Assembly: GCF_003390845.1 (NCBI RefSeq)
Contig: NZ_QMEK01000001.1
Coordinates: 868,001 to 932,000, forward strand
DNA: 64,000 bases
DNA from: Tropicimonas sp. IMCC34043
GTDB taxonomy: Bacteria; Pseudomonadota; Alphaproteobacteria; Rhodobacterales; Rhodobacteraceae
Direction: 5' to 3'
Below the pieces are notes generated by a model, which saw nothing but the letters and a program-made list of their open reading frames with translations, had not been told where the DNA came from and did not search any database. The translations under genes and the position numbers were made by a program. Below are positions 63,195-64,000 of the stretch, piece after piece (positions within the stretch are counted from its first letter, which is position 1; every line of letters starts with the position of its first letter).

Positions 63195-64000
63195 ATGAAA
63201 ATCGAGCGGAAATTCACCAAGGCCAATGAGGATGCCTATGCGGGGGTGGCGTTCACGACCACCAACTCCGAGATTCGCAATCCCGACGGCACCATCGTGT
63301 TCCGCCTCGACGATATCGACGTGCCCGCGGGCTGGAGCCAGGTCGCCTCGGACGTCATTGCCCAGAAATACTTCCGCAAGGCCGGTATTGCCCGCCATCT
63401 GAAGCCAGTGCGGGAAAAGGGCGTGCCGTCGTTCCTGTGGCGCTCGGTCCCCGATAACAAGGCGCTGGCCGACCTGCCCGAGGACGAGCGTTTTACCGGC
63501 GAGACCTCGGCGCGCCAGGTATTCGACCGGCTGGCGGGTGCCTGGGCCTACTGGGGCTGGAAGGGCGGCTATTTCACCTCCGAGGACGACGCCCGCGCCT
63601 ATTTCGACGAAATGCGCCATATGCTCGCCACCCAGCGGGCGGCACCGAACAGCCCGCAGTGGTTCAACACCGGGCTGCACTGGGCCTATGGCATCGACGG
63701 GCCGAGCCAGGGCCATTTCTATGTCGATTTCAAGACCGGCGAGCTGGTGAAGTCCGCATCGGCCTATGAACATCCCCAGCCCCACGCTTGCTTCATCCAG
63801 TCGGTGAAGGACGATCTGGTGAACGAGGGCGGCATCATGGACCTCTGGGTCCGCGAGGCGCGGCTGTTCAAATACGGCTCGGGCACCGGCACCAACTTCT
63901 CCAGCTTGCGCGCCGAGGGCGAAAAGCTGTCGGGCGGTGGCAAGTCCTCGGGCCTGATGGGGTTTCTCAAGATCGGCGACCGCGCGGCGGGGGCGATCAA
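63195..64000 (+). CDS. nrdJ: Adenosylcobalamin-dependent (class II) ribonucleotide reductase, 5' part
   Basis: The frame starts at ATG 63195 and runs to the window end (268 residues), so the catalytic barrel is cut off. Visible are PSFLWRSVPDN, FDRLAGAWAYWGWKGGYFTS, RAAPNSPQWFNTGLHWAYG and PHACFIQSVKDDLVNEGG with the first active-site cysteine, then SGTGTNFSSLRAEGE. It makes deoxyribonucleotides using B12 and works with or without oxygen. The NrdR-like box upstream suggests dATP/ATP-sensing repression. The class II assignment rests on similarity to Rhodobacterales NrdJ that I recall. Confidence 0.9.
   Translation, partial: MKIERKFTKANEDAYAGVAFTTTNSEIRNPDGTIVFRLDDIDVPAGWSQVASDVIAQKYFRKAGIARHLKPVREKGVPSFLWRSVPDNKALADLPEDERFTGETSARQVFDRLAGAWAYWGWKGGYFTSEDDARAYFDEMRHMLATQRAAPNSPQWFNTGLHWAYGIDGPSQGHFYVDFKTGELVKSASAYEHPQPHACFIQSVKDDLVNEGGIMDLWVREARLFKYGSGTGTNFSSLRAEGEKLSGGGKSSGLMGFLKIGDRAAGAI

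Overview
The window is one continuous stretch of a high-GC (roughly two thirds G+C by eye) alphaproteobacterial chromosome. The gene families, the atpHAGDC order, the System I cytochrome c maturation genes, the alphaproteobacterial-type LexA box, the class II B12-dependent ribonucleotide reductase and a holin of the gene-transfer-agent release type all point to the Rhodobacterales (Rhodobacteraceae/Paracoccaceae). I cannot fix the genus from sequence alone. Coding density is high, genes lie on both strands, and short ATGA or TGATG overlaps mark several operons. I see no insertion sequence, integrase, CRISPR array or prophage structural module.

Layout. 1-9.5 kb: a cut-off DUF2125 gene, a ChaC-type cyclotransferase, a proton-channel/peptidoglycan-anchor pair (ExbB/MotA-like and OmpA/MotB-like), an M23 peptidase behind clpA, gloB and a methyltransferase. 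9.9-14.8 kb: the F1 ATP synthase operon with a strong terminator. 14.9-22 kb: an MscS-like channel, prs, a GT-C glycosyltransferase, an HCCA isomerase/DsbA-like protein, a threonine aldolase and an MltB-like transglycosylase. 22.3-26.4 kb: a LysR regulator, an acyltransferase coupled to murI, and argC. 26.4-32.8 kb: ccmE, then pirin and a five-gene overlapping lysis-type operon (N-acetylmuramidase, GTA-type holin, three small unknown proteins), then ccmF and ccmH. 32.9-39.4 kb: an enoyl-CoA hydratase, a small glyoxalase-superfamily protein, a soluble lytic transglycosylase, gltA, gltX and DUF2267. 39.5-47.3 kb: comEC, then on the minus strand trpG-trpD-ung-trpC-moaC-moeA-lexA. 47.5-55.4 kb: a divergent polysaccharide deacetylase, TfoX-N, cardiolipin synthase, an EEP phosphatase, an AI-2E family transporter, a GNAT and trpE. 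55.4-64 kb: a PpiD/SurA-like isomerase, a DUF1194 von Willebrand protein, gpt, fabI, pdxH, a tandem cold-shock protein, DUF192, tRNA-Pro(TGG) and the start of the class II ribonucleotide reductase gene.

Most of this is housekeeping: energy (atp, gltA, ccm), tryptophan and molybdenum-cofactor synthesis, wall turnover, lipids and nucleotides. The most unusual part is 28.2-30.2 kb. An endolysin/holin pair of the kind used to release gene transfer agents sits between ccmE and ccmF, and three further small proteins are translationally coupled to it. One has the shape of a BhlA/UviB-type holin-like peptide. About 10 kb away, comEC, whose relatives are needed for DNA uptake by gene-transfer-agent recipients, has a CtrA-like site just upstream. 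A second point of interest is the ExbB/OmpA pair at 1.4-4.4 kb, built like a MotAB/ZorAB motor with long coiled coils and a perfect in-frame heptad repeat. A third is a clpA terminator that doubles as the signal-peptide codons of the next gene.
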